From positions 1-11,964 of the forward strand of contig JAFRZC010000228.1 in the NCBI GenBank assembly GCA_017442765.1: a stretch of 11,964 nucleotides of DNA. Reading direction: 5' to 3'. The position numbers were made by a program, and so were the translations under genes. Source of the DNA: Prevotella sp. (GTDB lineage Bacteria; Bacteroidota; Bacteroidia; Bacteroidales; Bacteroidaceae). The notes under the pieces were generated by a model. That model was not told the DNA's origin. It saw nothing but the letters and a program-made list of their open reading frames with translations, and did not search any database. Below, piece by piece: positions 6,420 through 11,964 of the stretch. How positions within the stretch are numbered: the stretch's first letter is position 1; each line of letters starts with the position of its first letter.

Positions 6420-6749
6420 TTACACTCCGTCGGGCGAAAAATTCTTAAGAAAGCGATGGGTTGAGAAAATGAGGGCGAGAGTAGGAAGTGCCATGAGGTA
6501 TAGGGTGAAGGTTGAAGCACCGTACTGTTCTATATCTATATATAGGTATATACATGCAGCAAACACAAGCAACACCATCGGAAGTCCAAAGCTGAACGCG
6601 GCGGCACGTGCCCAACGGCGAATCCATTCACGTCGTGCCTGACGGCGCACGTCGTCAATAATGAGACGGTCGAGATCAGCCAGCAGTTCCCTGCGCTCTA
6701 ACGCTTCTCGGATGAGAGTATCTACGTTGTTGTCAGTCATTGCGTTCAT
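6420..6749 (-). CDS. Small two-TM protein, possible anti-sigma partner
   Basis: This 109-residue protein has a charged amphipathic N-terminal region (about 1-48, rich in Arg, Asp and Glu), hydrophobic segments at about 49-71 and 80-97, and a short C-terminal tail. Arginines just before TM1 (QARREWIRRWAR) suggest the N-terminus is cytoplasmic. The start overlaps the end of the sigma gene: ATG at 6749, or ATG at 6740, before the sigma stop at 6735-6733, so the two are translationally coupled. A cytoplasmic helical segment joined to the membrane and encoded directly after an ECF sigma factor fits an anti-sigma factor. I see no zinc-type HxxxCxxC motif or FecR-like domain, so this is inference from position and topology. 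Stop is TAA. Confidence 0.8.
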   Translation of the reverse strand: MNAMTDNNVDTLIREALERRELLADLDRLIIDDVRRQARREWIRRWARAAAFSFGLPMVLLVFAACIYLYIDIEQYGASTFTLYLMALPTLALIFSTHRFLKNFSPDGV

Positions 6750-7278
6750 GAGTGAGTATATCTTTTAATCGTTCACGTATTCTGTGTAGCTTTACGAGCA
6801 CATTGCTCTGTGAGAGTCCTGTTTGGTGGGCAATATCAGCTGTTTTCATCTGTTCGTAGTATTGTAGACGCAGAATCTGTTGGTCTTGCTCTGATAGTCC
6901 TGCGATGGCGGCTTCCATCTGTTGAAGGCGAGCTTCGTGCTTCTCGGAATAAGTGGACTCGTCTGCAATACTGCCGGAAACACCATGTGGGAGCTCATCG
7001 AGCGATGACGTACGTCGTCGACGTTTCTTGTCGAGTAGTTTCAACGCTGTGTGTACAGCGATGGCAGATAGCCAAGGTGCCAGTTCTTTGCCGCGCCAGG
7101 CATCAATGCTTTCGTAAGCACGAACGAAGGTTTGCTGTGTGACTTCAGCAGCACCCTCCTCTGTGTGCATCACACCTAAAGCCTTTGAGAATACCATCCC
7201 CGAATAGCGATGGACTATTTCTGCAAAAGCACTGTGATTGCCTTGTAAGACCTGCTTTGTAAGTTCTCTGTCTGTCAT
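6733..7278 (-). CDS. ECF-type RNA polymerase sigma factor
   Basis: The 181 residues match ECF sigma-70 factors. Region 2 covers about residues 8-75, with a YSGMVFSKALGVMHTEEGAAEVTQQTFVRAYESIDAWRG-type stretch for -10 binding and core contact. A basic linker follows (KLLDKKRRRRTSS), then region 4 at about 118-175 with the helix-turn-helix TADIAHQTGLSQSNVLVKLHRIRERL. Such factors bind core polymerase and redirect it to a small regulon, usually including their own operon. The gene is first of a probable operon with a small TM protein and a DUF6249 protein. A promoter-like box lies at 7399-7406, giving a leader of about 110 nt. No TonB receptor, FecR or peptidase is nearby, so it is not the polysaccharide-utilisation type. 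The signal and targets are unknown. Confidence 0.93.
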   Translation of the reverse strand: MTDRELTKQVLQGNHSAFAEIVHRYSGMVFSKALGVMHTEEGAAEVTQQTFVRAYESIDAWRGKELAPWLSAIAVHTALKLLDKKRRRRTSSLDELPHGVSGSIADESTYSEKHEARLQQMEAAIAGLSEQDQQILRLQYYEQMKTADIAHQTGLSQSNVLVKLHRIRERLKDILTHERND

Positions 7279-7302
7279 TATATCGTGGGGCTCATTACCC
7301 CA
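7278..7302 (-). promoter_or_regulatory. Five-codon uORF and small hairpin at the sigma-factor start
   Basis: On the minus strand a frame encoding MSPTI starts at 7295 and ends with TAA at 7280-7278. Its last A is the first base of the sigma ATG (TAATG). A GGGG/CCCC stem (7287-7290 with 7298-7301, extended by T-A) with a 7-base loop covers the uORF start. The arrangement could control initiation, but it is short enough to arise by chance. Confidence 0.25.
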
Positions 7303-7398
7303 TCGTTCTTGCTGTTCCTAAACTAAAGACCCACAACAACAAGGATTATTACACCTTGAGAGCAATTATCTTTTGAAAGTCATTATTGGTGCCGACTG

Positions 7399-7406
7399 CA
7401 AAGTTA
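7399..7406 (-). promoter_or_regulatory. TAnnTTTG -7 box of the sigma-factor operon
   Basis: The minus strand reads TAACTTTG, an exact -7 consensus match. No TTTG-like -33 element stands at the usual spacing, which could mean alternative sigma or activator use. A second match, TACTTTTG on the minus strand at 7447-7454, is a weaker alternative. Confidence 0.5.
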
Positions 7407-7536
7407 CAAAAAGAGTTTAATCCTAATTATTTGTATTTTCAGTTCACAAAAGTACACAAAGGAAATGAGACTGCCGAATCTTTACCCATTTATTTTCACA
7501 TGATGGTGCTTTTATATAGATTGGGTTAAATAATCG

Positions 7537-7544
7537 TACCTTTG
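7537..7544 (+). promoter_or_regulatory. Upstream copy of a TACCTTTG box
   Basis: TAATCGTACCTTTG at 7531-7544 is repeated exactly at 7615-7628. This copy lacks a clear TTTG -33 element. If active, it would place the palindrome at 7572-7606 in the 5' leader of the carboxyltransferase transcript. Confidence 0.4.
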
Positions 7545-7571
7545 ACTAACGCCGAAGGTGCTTTCATTCGA

Positions 7572-7606
7572 GAATAAAAACAAAAAACGTTTTTTGTTTT
7601 GTATTC
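7572..7606. promoter_or_regulatory. Long A/T palindrome between the two promoter copies
   Basis: Positions 7577-7600 are a 24-bp perfect palindrome (AAAACAAAAAAC, then GTTTTTTGTTTT). It is extended by GAATA (7572-7576) with TATTC (7602-7606) across one bulged G. It overlaps the -33 element of the downstream promoter. It could be an operator for a dimeric regulator or a leader hairpin for the upstream promoter. The rest of the 376-bp gap 7279-7654 holds only the promoters listed here. Confidence 0.65.
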
Positions 7607-7628
7607 TGCTCATTTAATCGTACCTTTG
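7598..7628 (+). promoter_or_regulatory. Main promoter of the carboxyltransferase cluster
   Basis: TTTG at 7598-7601, a 19-bp gap and TACCTTTG at 7621-7628 fit the Bacteroidota -33/-7 consensus exactly. The leader to the ATG at 7655 would be about 20 nt, A-rich and without a Shine-Dalgarno site. Confidence 0.75.
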
Positions 7629-7654
7629 CAGCGGAAATTAGAAAAAGAAAAAAT

Positions 7655-9220
7655 ATGAGTAAACAAACAGAGAAAATAAAGGAACTCGTGGCCCGCCGTG
7701 AACAAGCGCGTCTCGGCGGCGGCGAGAAAGCCATCGAGAAACAGCACCAACGCGGCAAATACACCGCCCGCGAACGCATCGAGATGCTGGTTGATGAAGG
7801 CTCGTTCGAGGAGTACGACATGTTCAAGCTCCACCGCTGCCACAACTTCGGAATGGAAAAGAAACAATACCCTGGCGACGGCGTAGTGGTAGGAAGCGCC
7901 ACCATCGACGGACGGCTGGTATATGTGTCGGCACAGGACTTCACTGTCAACGGCGGTTCTCTCTCCGAGACCATGAGCCAGAAAATCTGCAAGGTGATGG
8001 ACATGGCCGTGCAGAACGGTGCCCCGATGATCTGCATGAACGACTCCGGCGGTGCCCGCATACAGGAAGGCATCTGTTCGCTGGCCGGCTACGGCGAGAT
8101 CTTTGAGCGCAACATCCTTGCCAGCGGAGTCATTCCACAAATCTCCGCCATCATGGGACCGTGCGCAGGAGGTGCCGTCTATTCCCCTGCCCTGACCGAC
8201 TTCATCCTCATGGTGGAAAACACATCGTATATGTTCCTCACAGGCCCTGCCGTGGTGAAAGCCGTCACAGGAGAGACCATCGACGCAGAAGGACTCGGAG
8301 GCGCGAGCGTACATGCCACGAAGAGCGGCGTGACACAGTTCACCGCCAAGACCGAGGAGGAGGCCATGGAGATGATTAAGACACTCCTGAGCTATATCCC
8401 CTCAAACAATACCGAAGAAGCGCCCCGCACTGAATGTAACGACCCCGTCAACCGCACCGAGGACCTGCTGAACGACATCCTGCCTGATGATCCCAACAAG
8501 GCCTACGACATGTATAAGGTCATCACAGCCATCACCGACAACGGCGAATTCTTCGAAGTACAGCCAAAGTTTGCAAAGAACATCATCACAGGCTTTGCCC
8601 GCTTCAACGGCCAGAGCGTAGGTATCGTGGCCAACCAGCCCGCATGCTACGCCGGCGTGCTCGACACCAACGCCTCGCGCAAGGGTGCCCGCTTCGTACG
8701 CTTCTGCGATGCCTTCAACATCCCCATCGTCTCATTGGTCGATGTGCCAGGCTTCCTGCCAGGAACAGGACAGGAGTATAATGCCGTCATCCTGCACGGA
8801 GCCCAGCTGCTCTATGCCTACGGCGAGGCCACCGTGCCCAAGATTACCATCACCCTGCGCAAATCGTATGGCGGCAGCCACATCGTGATGGGATGCAAGC
8901 AGCTCCGCGCCGACCTCAACTTCGCATGGCCGACCGCCGAGATTGCCGTCATGGGCGCATCGGGAGCCGTCGCCGTGCTCTCCGCACGCGAGGCAAAGGC
9001 AAAGAAAGAGGCAGGCGAAGACGTCAAGGCATTCCTCGCCGAGAAGGAAGAGGAATATACCGAACTCTTCGCCAACCCCTATCAAGCTGCACAATACGGC
9101 TATATCGACGACGTGATAGAACCGCGCAACACACGCTTCCGTATCTGTCGCGGACTCGCTCAGCTTGCCACCAAGCGCCAGCAGCTGCCCACTAAAAAAC
9201 ACGGATGCATGCCGATGTAA
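7655..9220 (+). CDS. mmdA: Methylmalonyl-CoA decarboxylase alpha / acyl-CoA carboxylase carboxyltransferase subunit
   Basis: This 521-residue biotin-dependent carboxyltransferase moves the carboxyl group between an acyl-CoA and carrier-bound biotin; the likely substrate pair is methylmalonyl-CoA and propionyl-CoA. Both crotonase-like halves are present. The N half has DSGGAR (D130-R135), GPCAGGAVYSPALTDF (from G168) and MFLTGPAVVKAVTGE. The C half has GFLPGTGQ (G366-Q373), YGGSHIVMG and WPTAEIAVMGASGA. Length is normal for MmdA/PccB. A separate biotin carrier and a tiny epsilon-like peptide follow, as in methylmalonyl-CoA decarboxylase operons. No biotin carboxylase gene is adjacent, which argues against an ATP-driven carboxylase built from this cluster alone. 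Alternatives are propionyl-CoA carboxylase beta or another acyl-CoA decarboxylase; the substrate cannot be fixed by reading alone. Confidence 0.92.
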   Translation: MSKQTEKIKELVARREQARLGGGEKAIEKQHQRGKYTARERIEMLVDEGSFEEYDMFKLHRCHNFGMEKKQYPGDGVVVGSATIDGRLVYVSAQDFTVNGGSLSETMSQKICKVMDMAVQNGAPMICMNDSGGARIQEGICSLAGYGEIFERNILASGVIPQISAIMGPCAGGAVYSPALTDFILMVENTSYMFLTGPAVVKAVTGETIDAEGLGGASVHATKSGVTQFTAKTEEEAMEMIKTLLSYIPSNNTEEAPRTECNDPVNRTEDLLNDILPDDPNKAYDMYKVITAITDNGEFFEVQPKFAKNIITGFARFNGQSVGIVANQPACYAGVLDTNASRKGARFVRFCDAFNIPIVSLVDVPGFLPGTGQEYNAVILHGAQLLYAYGEATVPKITITLRKSYGGSHIVMGCKQLRADLNFAWPTAEIAVMGASGAVAVLSAREAKAKKEAGEDVKAFLAEKEEEYTELFANPYQAAQYGYIDDVIEPRNTRFRICRGLAQLATKRQQLPTKKHGCMPM

Positions 9221-9246
9221 GTGATTAGTAATAAGTGATAAGAGAA

Positions 9247-9396
9247 ATGGATAAAAACATCATTGCAGCCATAGCCCTGGCCCTGCACGAGCACAGAGGA
9301 AACAACGTGCACGACCGCGAACCGGGCATCATCACCATCAAACCGCGTCACACGCTCTGGAACGCCAAGTTCCTCTCCATGACGCCAAAACCATAA
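9247..9396 (+). CDS. 49-residue epsilon-like subunit of the decarboxylase cluster
   Basis: A short frame runs ATG 9247 to TAA 9394-9396, between the carboxyltransferase and biotin carrier genes, with six bases before the latter. The product starts MDKNIIAAIALALHEHRG, continues through NNVHDREPGIITIKPR and ends TLWNAKFLSMTPKP. Its size, position and plan (short alanine-rich helix, acidic HD-EPG turn, ITI strand, aromatic W-AK tail) recall the small MmdE subunit of Veillonella methylmalonyl-CoA decarboxylase and the cytoplasmic tail of OadG/MmdD gamma/delta proteins. Those contact the carboxyltransferase and stabilise the complex. Unlike full OadG/MmdD, no long membrane segment is present. Conserved spacing and a sense-like composition support it as a gene; the homology is recognition, not search. 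Confidence 0.75.
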   Translation: MDKNIIAAIALALHEHRGNNVHDREPGIITIKPRHTLWNAKFLSMTPKP

Positions 9397-9402
9397 TCGA
9401 TT

Positions 9403-9831
9403 ATGAAAGAGTACAAATATACTATCGACGGAAAAGAATACAACGTGGTCATCGGCGACATCGCCGACAACGTGGCCGACGTAACCGTCAACGGCGACCA
9501 TTTCAAAGTAGAGATGGAGCCCGAAGCCGAACCCGAGAAGAAAAAAGTGGTCCTCGGACAACCATCACAACAGGCCGACGAGGAACAGAAAGCAAAACCA
9601 GCCGCAAATGTCAATACAGCTAACGCCATCAAAGCACCCCTTCCTGGTGTCATCACATCGATTGAAGTGACAGAAGGACAAGACGTAAACGCCGGCGACA
9701 CCCTCCTCGTGCTCGAAGCCATGAAGATGGCCAACAACATCGAGGCCGAGAAGACAGGCAAAGTGACTGCCATACTCGTCAAACAAGGCGAGAACGTCAT
9801 GGAAGACACCCCACTCGTGGTTGTGGAATAA
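9403..9831 (+). CDS. mmdC: Biotin carboxyl carrier protein of the decarboxylase cluster
   Basis: This 142-residue protein carries the biotin that shuttles CO2 between the carboxyltransferase and a partner subunit. The C-terminal biotinyl domain (about residues 73-142) has the signature LEAMKM with the acceptor lysine at K108, preceded by KAPLPGVI and followed by a GKV-AILVKQGENV stretch. The N-terminal 40 residues form a small strand-rich region (KEYKYTIDGKEYNVVI). A Glu/Lys/Ala/Gln-rich flexible linker (about 40-72) joins the two, typical of MmdC/GcdC-type carriers. It lies six bases after the small peptide gene and is the last gene before a terminator. Biotin ligase must act in trans. The family is certain; pairing with decarboxylation rather than carboxylation is inferred. 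Confidence 0.93.
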   Translation: MKEYKYTIDGKEYNVVIGDIADNVADVTVNGDHFKVEMEPEAEPEKKKVVLGQPSQQADEEQKAKPAANVNTANAIKAPLPGVITSIEVTEGQDVNAGDTLLVLEAMKMANNIEAEKTGKVTAILVKQGENVMEDTPLVVVE

Positions 9832-9856
9832 GATTTTATACACAGCTTTACACAGG

Positions 9857-9894
9857 AGCGCATTCTCAGATTTTGGGAATGCGCTTCTTTATTT
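9857..9894 (+). terminator. Intrinsic terminator of the decarboxylase cluster
   Basis: AGCGCATTC (9857-9865) pairs with GAATGCGCT (9877-9885), extended inward by T-G and C-G, around a seven-base loop. T-rich TCTTTATTT follows. It ends the cluster before any membrane beta subunit gene appears. The gap 9832-10205 otherwise holds only the nrdD promoter and leader. Confidence 0.85.
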
Positions 9895-10077
9895 CGGACG
9901 TTTTCTCACACTCTCCAAGACTGCTTTACAGAAAAAACGATAAACAGTTATCAATCAAGAACTAATAACCGTCAGACAACAAAAATTGCCCATTTCATCG
10001 AAGAAAACCAAACGTTAAAAAATATGAAATACGGAAAATTTCTTGTCAAAAAAGAACGACGACGTTGATAAAAGTTG

Positions 10078-10085
10078 TAACTTTG
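10078..10085 (+). promoter_or_regulatory. TAnnTTTG -7 box for nrdD
   Basis: TAACTTTG is an exact consensus match, but no TTTG-like -33 element is seen 19-21 bp upstream. Transcription would start near 10089, giving a long leader of about 115 nt. I see no NrdR-box-like sequence. Confidence 0.55.
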
Positions 10086-10152
10086 TAAGCGATTTCAGTT
10101 AAACAAAACAGAAAACTTATTTTCCTTTCTTCCGATGAGAGTTTTACAAAAC

Positions 10153-10190
10153 GGGAAACTTTCACCGCCGAAAATGCGAAAAAGTTTTCC
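10153..10190 (+). promoter_or_regulatory. Possible stem-loop in the nrdD leader
   Basis: GGGAAACTTT (10153-10162) can pair with AAAGTTTTCC (10181-10190) along ten positions, including one G-U, around an 18-base loop. It ends 15 bases before the start codon. It could tune translation, but A/T-rich pairing is easy to find by chance. Confidence 0.3.
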
Positions 10191-10205
10191 AAAACGAATA
10201 ACATC

Positions 10206-11964
10206 ATGGAGATTAAAAACTTTACTATTACCAAACGTGACGGGACAAAAGACAGCTTCTCGTTAGACAAAATCATGAATGCTATCGTCAAGGCATTCGA
10301 GTCTGTAAACGAACCAACCAACCTTGGAAGTATCTCAAAGATACTCAGCCATTTAGACATTCACGACGACATAAAGGTTGAAGATATACAAAACCAAGTT
10401 GAAGTGGCATTGATGCGCGAGGGTTACTATGGCGTGGCAAAGTCGTTTATGCTCTACCGTCAACAGCACACTGAAGACCGCGAAACATTAGACAAATTGA
10501 AATTTTTGGCAGACTATTGCGACGCTGCTAATGCGGCTACCGGGTCAAAATATGACGCTAATGCGAATGTCGAGCATAAAAATATTGCAACTTTGATAGG
10601 TGAATTGCCAAAGTCAAATTTCATTCGTCTCAACCGCCGTCTGCTAACCGACCGCATCAAACAGATGTATGGAAAAGAGCTGGCCAACGAATATCTTGAC
10701 AAACTGAAAAAGCATTTCATATATAAAAATGATGAGACGTCGCTGGCAAACTATTGCGCTTCCATCACCATGTATCCATGGCTGATTGGAGGAACAGCCA
10801 GCATCGGCGGAAACTCCACGGCACCGACAAACCTAAAATCGTTCTGCGGAGGATTTGTCAATATGGTGTTCATGGTGTCGTCAATGCTAAGCGGCGCATG
10901 CGCAACACCCGAGTTCCTGATGTACCTCAACTACTTCATCGGACTTGAGTATGGCAAGGACTATTACAAAGAACCCGACAAGGTGGTTGACCTCTCACTC
11001 AAGCAGCGCACCATCGACAAAGTAATCACCGACTGCTTCGAGCAGATTGTCTATTCCATCAATCAACCCACAGGCGCACGCAACTATCAGGCCGTGTTCT
11101 GGAACGTTGCCTATTACGACCGCTATTATTTCGAGAGCCTCTTCGGCAACTTCTATTTCCCCGACGGAAGTCAGCCCGACTGGGAAGGATTGTCATGGCT
11201 GCAAAAGCGCTTTATGAAATGGTTTAACAAGGAACGCACGAAGACCGTGCTCACCTTCCCCGTCGAGACAATGGCCCTGCTCACCAAGGACGGTGACTGC
11301 ATGGATAAAGAATGGGCAGACTTCACCGCCGAGATGTATGCCGAAGGCCACTCGTTCTTCACCTATATGAGCGACAACGCCGACTCGCTTTCCTCATGCT
11401 GCCGTCTGCGCAACGAGATTCAAGACAACGGCTTCAGCTATACGCTGGGTGCCGGCGGCGTGTCAACCGGTTCGAAGAGCGTACTCACCGTCAACCTCAA
11501 CCGCTGCGTACAATATGCCGTAAACAACAAGCTCGACTATAAAGAGTTCCTGACAGAAATCGTTGACCTCTGCCACAAGGTACAGCTGGCCTACAACGAG
11601 AATCTCAAAGACCTGCAAGCCCATGGAATGCTGCCTCTGTTCGATGCAGGTTACATCAACATCGGCCGCCAGTATCTCACCATCGGCATCAACGGTATGG
11701 TGGAGGCCGCTGAGTTCATGGGGCTCAAGATTACCGACAACCCCGACTATCTCGCTTTTGTACAAGGCATCCTCGGTATTGTCGAAAAGAAAAACAAGGA
11801 ATACCGTACCAAGGACGTGCTTTTCAACTGTGAGATGATACCTGCCGAGAACGTGGGCGTAAAGCATGCGAAATGGGATCGTGAGGACGGCTACTTCGTA
11901 CCGCGCGACTGCTACAACAGCTATTTCTATGTCGTGGAAGACACCTCGCTCAATATCATTGACA
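10206..11964 (+). CDS. nrdD: Anaerobic (class III) ribonucleoside-triphosphate reductase, 3'-truncated by window end
   Basis: NrdD makes deoxyribonucleotides from NTPs under anoxia, using a glycyl radical installed by NrdG. From ATG 10206 the frame is open for 586 codons to the window edge. An N-terminal ATP-cone is visible at about residues 3-92 (ITKRDGTKDSFSLDKIMNAI, then VEDIQNQVEVALM and AKSFMLYR); in the family this is the dATP/ATP activity switch. The catalytic barrel follows, with CGGF (C214), a second cysteine at C232, WLIGGTASIGGNSTAPTN, and SCCRLRNEI (C398, C399) followed by TLGAGGVSTGS. The CCRLR loop is where the family carries its radical cysteine, but I did not assign which residue it is. 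The zinc site and glycyl-radical motif are expected beyond the window and cannot be judged. nrdG is expected downstream. The first 530 bases are clearly more AT-rich than the rest. Confidence 0.95.
   Translation, partial: MEIKNFTITKRDGTKDSFSLDKIMNAIVKAFESVNEPTNLGSISKILSHLDIHDDIKVEDIQNQVEVALMREGYYGVAKSFMLYRQQHTEDRETLDKLKFLADYCDAANAATGSKYDANANVEHKNIATLIGELPKSNFIRLNRRLLTDRIKQMYGKELANEYLDKLKKHFIYKNDETSLANYCASITMYPWLIGGTASIGGNSTAPTNLKSFCGGFVNMVFMVSSMLSGACATPEFLMYLNYFIGLEYGKDYYKEPDKVVDLSLKQRTIDKVITDCFEQIVYSINQPTGARNYQAVFWNVAYYDRYYFESLFGNFYFPDGSQPDWEGLSWLQKRFMKWFNKERTKTVLTFPVETMALLTKDGDCMDKEWADFTAEMYAEGHSFFTYMSDNADSLSSCCRLRNEIQDNGFSYTLGAGGVSTGSKSVLTVNLNRCVQYAVNNKLDYKEFLTEIVDLCHKVQLAYNENLKDLQAHGMLPLFDAGYINIGRQYLTIGINGMVEAAEFMGLKITDNPDYLAFVQGILGIVEKKNKEYRTKDVLFNCEMIPAENVGVKHAKWDREDGYFVPRDCYNSYFYVVEDTSLNIID

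Noticed and set aside
7610..8314. 234-residue minus-strand frame at the start of mmdA
   Set aside because: Antisense to strongly conserved carboxyltransferase motifs.
10046..10360. 104-residue minus-strand frame upstream of nrdD
   Set aside because: It overlaps the nrdD promoter and ATP-cone coding region and has low-complexity hydrophobic content.

Overview
The window looks like a chromosomal segment of an anaerobic Bacteroidota, most likely Prevotellaceae (Prevotella/Segatella type). This placement is inference. It rests on repeated TAnnTTTG promoter -7 boxes, AT-rich spacers without strong Shine-Dalgarno sites, a DUF4924 gene ahead of rfbD and prfC, an UpxY-type NusG paralogue, a methylmalonyl-CoA decarboxylase-type cluster, and a class III ribonucleotide reductase with an ATP-cone. 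No insertion sequence, phage gene, tRNA, rRNA or CRISPR array is visible.

Layout. (1) 89-3157, plus strand: DUF4924 protein, rfbD (dTDP-4-dehydrorhamnose reductase) and prfC (peptide chain release factor 3). The rfbD reading frame is split by one in-frame TAG at codon 212, and the sequence on both sides is otherwise intact. (2) 3162-3746, minus: an orphan UpxY/NusG-like antiterminator, convergent with prfC and divergent from the next gene. (3) 3877-5247, plus: a DcuA/DcuB-type C4-dicarboxylate transporter followed by a strong intrinsic terminator. (4) 5248-5917: about 670 bp without a credible gene, but densely structured. It holds two hairpins with TGTTAAA/TTTAACA arms, an array of four 22-bp units each able to form a small stem-loop, flanking inverted repeats, an 18-bp perfect palindrome and a terminator. 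(5) 7278-5918, minus: an ECF sigma factor, an overlapping small two-TM protein and a three-TM protein of DUF6249 type, probably one operon. (6) 7279-7654: a divergent regulatory region with two copies of one promoter-like box on either side of a long palindrome. (7) 7655-9831, plus: a biotin-dependent decarboxylase/carboxylase cluster made of a carboxyltransferase, a 49-residue epsilon-like peptide and a biotin carrier. A terminator follows and no membrane beta subunit is present. (8) 10206 to the window end, plus: the N-terminal 586 codons of nrdD.

Physiology. DcuB-type fumarate/succinate exchange, the methylmalonyl-CoA module of the succinate-propionate pathway and the oxygen-sensitive class III reductase all fit a strictly anaerobic, fumarate-respiring, succinate- or propionate-forming gut or rumen organism. 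The points most worth a second look are the structured repeat element at about 5300-5740, the lone amber codon in rfbD, and the duplicated promoter plus palindrome ahead of the carboxyltransferase.
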